Assembly: GCF_030463535.1 (NCBI RefSeq)
Contig: NC_132888.1
Span: 10,430,081-10,494,080, forward strand
Length of the DNA: 64,000 bases
Reading direction: 5' to 3'
Source of the DNA: Salminus brasiliensis
Lineage: Eukaryota > Chordata > Actinopteri > Characiformes > Bryconidae
In this document: positions 61,190-64,000 of the stretch, one piece after another
Layout of the letters: each line of letters begins with the position of its first letter
How positions within the stretch are numbered: the stretch's first letter is position 1
Translations under genes and position numbers: made by a program
The notes under the pieces: generated by a model
What the model saw: only the letters and a program-made list of their open reading frames with translations
What the model was told of the DNA's origin: nothing
The model's database searches: none

Positions 61190-61400
61190 CTTAAAGGGTT
61201 CTAAAGGGTTCAGGGCTAAGGGTTAAGCAGTGGTGTAAAATAATCACTGGATTCCATAAAGATGCATGTGTATGAGAGTGAAGAATCTTTTAAAGGTATA
61301 TTTAAAGGTTCCTCACACTCATACATCTCTGTTACAAGCATCTTTGGTTCTCCATGGAACCAAAAGCGGTTCTTCTATTGCATGGCTCAAAGAACCTTTA
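61190..61400. repeat. related hairpin MITE unit beside and into an agmo intron edge
   Basis: GTATGAGAGTGAAGAATC pairs with CTCACACTCATACATC, followed by ACAAGCATCTTTGGTTCT and CATGGAACCAAAAGCGGTTC. It is the same word set as the 59-60 kb array and ends about 50 bases before the agmo exon at 61452. Confidence 0.7.
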
Positions 61401-61451
61401 TTTGTAACTATCTATACTACTGTGTATTGCAGGCATGTAGGTCAGAGTTAC

Positions 61452-61557
61452 CTCAGTGGCTAAAGCCAGTTGAGACACCAGAGGACTGATACAGCCAAAC
61501 CTGTAGAGGGCCATCATGATCAGACAGCGCAGCATCTCCCACACAGCAGCATTAGGA
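61452..61557 (-). CDS. agmo: agmo coding exon, second from last
   Basis: This 106-nt exon has a TTTTGCAG acceptor (61558-61565) and a GAG|GTAACT donor (61446-61454 region). Its first base completes the AGT serine codon begun in the previous exon, and it ends in phase 0. It encodes PNAAVWEMLRCLIMMALY then RFGCISPLVSQLALATE. The block EMLRCL...LYRFG is the most recognisable AGMO match (ETLRCL...LYRFG in the human protein as I recall it). The intron to the exon on its right is about 1.04 kb. The intron to the terminal exon is about 9.2 kb and is full of repeats, including a hairpin array. Phase and splice agreement across three exons make the call strong. Confidence 0.93.
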
Positions 61558-61843
61558 CTGCAAAACAGAATGACAAACACTTTAATTATACATTACACAT
61601 ACTTATAGATCTACTCAAATGTAGCCTGCTTTGTTCATCATCTGTCTAATAGTAACACACAGAATGTCTTCAGTATGGCTTCTTAAGAAAACTGGCTGTG
61701 ATCGGCCATAACATAACGTGATAAATCGGACAAATCCAGCTATAAATCCAGACAGGCCGAGTGAGTCACACCCAAAGCCGCTGTAAACATTTGATATTCC
61801 CATTCTTAGAAATAAAAACTCCTAAATGGTTCTTGGAAAGATA

Positions 61844-62141
61844 CACTAAATATCTAAATGTTTGAGGACAGCCATTTAAGTTGCACCCATTGCTGAACAC
61901 AAAATGTGCAAATACACACACACACACACACAACTTCTCTATTCTCTGTAGAGAAGTGTTGCCAATAGAATAGGACTCTCTGGAGCAGATAAGCATGGAC
62001 CTATTGGCACCATGACTAAAGCCAGGTGTGGGCTAAAGGGCTATAAAGCTCTCTCAGTATTGAATCTAGCTGTTCTCTAGAATAATGGTTGGTGCTCTAT
62101 TCAACACGTTTGGGATGAGTTGGGAATTAGGATGAGTTGTT
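61844..62141 (+). mobile_element. MITE family A, copy 7, right-truncated
   Basis: Left terminus CACTAAATATCTAAATGTTT GAGGAC preceded by TA (61842-61843), then the core (AGGACTCTCTGGAGCAGATAAG, GGCACCATGACTAAAGCCAGG) to GGGATGAGTTGGGAATTAGG. The right terminus is missing. Just left of it (61803-61840) is CATTCTTAGAAATAAAAACT, resembling a family B end. Lies in an agmo intron. Confidence 0.8.
61914..61932. repeat. (CA)n microsatellite
   Basis: Short CA run within MITE A copy 7, at the family's ACACACAGC position. Confidence 0.9.
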
Positions 62142-62596
62142 CTTAGCCATCGTCGCCATTGTAGTCTGTCATCTGGCTACATATTTCTAGCCAGTATCGC
62201 TATTGTTGTTCGTCATTTGGCTACTTTTTCCAAGCCAGTGTCATTTGTGCCAGTGCCATTGCATTTCTCATTAGAGTTTGGACCCAGGTCTCTGTAAAGC
62301 TATATGAAGTTTAACTTAATGCTTTATGCTATTCCTTTTATAATATCTGACCACTACACTGCCCAACAACCACAGCCGTCTTTTAACAAATTCCATTGCT
62401 TGAAAGAAAGGGAAATAAATTCTACCTTACATGGCTAATAATTCCCTTTAGCAGCCATTAGAATAACCATAAAACACAGGTTCTTGTGATTTACTGCTGT
62501 ATTACATATAATAAATATGATTAATACATATAAATATCTTGCAAAAAAATAAAAAATCGCTGCTATTTTTTTTTTTCAATTGTCCGAACAAAGTAC

Positions 62597-62679
62597 CTTT
62601 GGTCTATGACGTAACCCAGGGAGGTGAGTGTGAGTAATATGTAGCCAGTCATCAGCAGCAGTGTCATCTGAGACAGCAT
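62597..62679 (-). CDS. agmo: agmo coding exon, third from last (partial gene)
   Basis: Alkylglycerol monooxygenase is a tetrahydrobiopterin-dependent membrane enzyme of the fatty-acid hydroxylase superfamily. It cleaves the O-alkyl bond of ether lipids in the ER, giving an aldehyde and glycerol. This 83-nt exon is bounded on the minus strand by an AG acceptor (62680-62681) and a GTACTT donor (62589-62596). It begins at codon phase 0 and ends in phase 2. It reads MLSQMTLLLMTGYILL followed by LTLTSLGYVIDQ, a hydrophobic segment that matches my recollection of the AGMO C-terminal transmembrane region (human LTLTSIGFLLDQ). The initial ATG is internal, not the protein start. Upstream exons carrying the histidine-rich diiron site are not in the window. 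Confidence 0.9.
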
Positions 62680-62681
62680 CT

Positions 62682-63444
62682 AGAGGACAGAAACAAAATG
62701 GTAAGAAGAAGAACATATTTCACAGCAGAAAAGACACCATTGCTCAGTTTAGATCCCACCCATCCACCCTATGTGCCTGCTCTTTGTCTTTGTTTCTAAC
62801 CTCGCTCAGTACATTGATACTGCACTATCACTATCATGAAAAAACATGATGAATGCTGCATGATAAGCTACCGACAGCTAATTGTGACTGACCTAAAAAC
62901 TAACAAACTTGCCCCCTGATATACATGAGAACGACTAAAGATGCATGTCTAATGTTTATAGATCACAGCCTTCATCTCATGTATGGGGCCATATTTCTCC
63001 CTGGAGAACTGTCCAGTAACTCAGAGTTCAGACTCGATTATTCAGAAGTGACCATATGCTGAGCAGCTGAGCTAGCAAAATACTGTATGTTGTATCTTTA
63101 GCTTATGTCATTCTGACATGTTCTAATAAGGGCTCTTATTCCCTAGTTAAAAGCATGCATGGCCTTGGATCTTGTGGGAAAAGCTACAGCAAAGGCACAC
63201 AGGATAGTACAGGCTATCAGGAGACTATAACAGATTAGATGGTATAAAATTGGCTGTAGCTAAAGAGTTTGAACAAATGTTGACTGCAATGAAACATGAA
63301 ATATTATTTTGCTAGATACCTTTGGGAAAACAGACTGTCTACATGAGTTTATAGTTGATTCCCTGAAATGGGGAGCAAAGAGGACTTCAAAGATATTTTT
63401 GACAATGGTATAGGAACAACAAATTGTGGCTGTCATGCGAAAAA
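62682..63444 (-). other. agmo: agmo intron (incomplete), no further exon seen
   Basis: No additional agmo exon was recognised up to the window edge; the next upstream coding exon should lie beyond base 64000. Sequence is AT-rich and unassigned. Confidence 0.55.
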
Positions 63445-63635
63445 CCTTGTATCTCCAAAATGGCAGCTTTAGAAGAGAAAACCACCTTAATATTTAATGG
63501 AAGTCAGTGTAAAAAGGTTTTAGAGCATTTCTACTGGTCCACTCATCATGACATTTGGACACAATGTACAGAACAGCTGCCAGATTCACATTATGTCTTA
63601 AAGTGGAAAAATGCAATAATGGAGATCCAATGTTT
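63445..63635. mobile_element. foldback MITE family C, copy 4
   Basis: Left CCTTGTATCTCCAAAATGG and right ATAATGGAGATCCAATG are inverted ends. Internal AATGGAAGTCAGTGTAAAAA, ACACAATGTACAGAACAGC and GCCAGATTCACATTATGTC match the complement of copy 1. The open frame 63424-63681 is a by-product. Confidence 0.75.
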
Positions 63636-64000
63636 TGTTCAGACAGCGACAATACAGGAACTCATGCATAGGGTCCAATAAATTCAACCCTCACCTACTG
63701 TTCAACTGTAAGGAACAGCAATAATGTTCCCAGGCCAAATTGTTTAGATTATGTTTAATCCTGTTTAACAATCCAATAGTAATAACAATAATATATTTTC
63801 TCCATAAACATTATCTTTAGTTCAATTAATTTAAATCTAAACAATATTTAGCATAATCAAAATTGCCATCCATTACAGATCATGAATAACTTCTGATATT
63901 TCACAATTCACAAACAAATACTATTATTTAGACTATATACTATTTCTCCTATATCAGTTTTGGTCTAAATTCTATGTTTGTACCCTTTGAAGTCTGTTGT

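Larger units (their letters stand above)
52274..61451 (-). other. agmo: agmo penultimate-to-terminal intron (about 9.2 kb)
   Basis: The intron runs from the GTAACT donor beside 61452 to the CAG acceptor beside 52273. It holds MITE A copies (54.06 and 58.2 kb), a Tc1 transposase fragment (54.64 kb), family E pieces (55.9 and 57.77 kb), a SINE (58.0 kb) and the hairpin array (59.13-60.42 kb). A 98-codon frame at 52546-52842 has no recognisable domain. 54960-55900 is unassigned; 55790-55850 faintly resembles a LINE reverse-transcriptase GVPQGS motif. Confidence 0.85.

Noticed and set aside
63424..63681. 85-codon frame near the right edge, considered as an upstream agmo exon
   Set aside because: It lies on the opposite strand and coincides with a foldback MITE.

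Overview
The window looks like vertebrate, specifically ray-finned fish, nuclear DNA. It is AT-rich and intron/intergenic in character. It is packed with fish-type Tc1/mariner elements and their short non-autonomous derivatives, tRNA-derived SINEs, a degraded LINE fragment and microsatellites. The repeat mix resembles that of otophysan fishes such as characins and their relatives; that placement is inference from recognised repeat families, not a search result.

Only one protein-coding gene can be supported. At the right end, on the minus strand, lie the last three coding exons of agmo (alkylglycerol monooxygenase, TMEM195): 62597-62679, 61452-61557 and 52196-52273. All have GT/AG splice sites and compatible phases. 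They encode the membrane-spanning C-terminus. The diiron catalytic exons must lie beyond base 64000. The predicted fish protein ends in Lys-Lys-Phe-His, a dilysine (KKXX) ER-retrieval signature. A triple AATAAA cluster about 1 kb downstream may end the transcript.

Everything left of about 51.2 kb is intergenic desert. Its recognisable content is: (i) seven copies of a TA-flanked MITE whose ends read GGACAAAAGTATTGGGACA / TGTCCAAATGTTTGTGGACA; (ii) six or seven copies of a Tc1-like family with ends like ATCAGCCATAACATTA; (iii) foldback MITEs; (iv) remnants of autonomous Tc1/mariner transposons at 2.1, 23.4, 25.3-26.5, 38.4-39.0 and 54.6 kb, the one at 25.3 kb being a broken DD37E type with both ends; (v) at least six tRNA-derived SINEs; (vi) LINE remnants near 45 kb. 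Two clear nested insertions give relative insertion ages: a SINE inside a Tc1-like element at 20.9 kb, and a MITE inside a second MITE at 34.2 kb.

Between the repeats are several repeat-poor stretches with homeodomain-, PBX/MEIS- or POU-like words (for example 11.3-12.4, 18.6, 19.8-20.2, 27.4-29.6, 35.1-35.5, 39.1-39.4 and 41.4-41.9 kb). These are candidate conserved non-coding elements. One such segment is locally duplicated (37.6 and 39.1 kb, sharing a 36-base identical core).

The most unusual structure is in the last agmo intron (about 59.13-60.42 kb): a 1.3-kb run of successive hairpins built from AGAACCATGTTTGTAAT-like arms, with part of the run duplicated at a spacing of about 412-433 bases. 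I found no CRISPR array, operon, rRNA or true tRNA gene.
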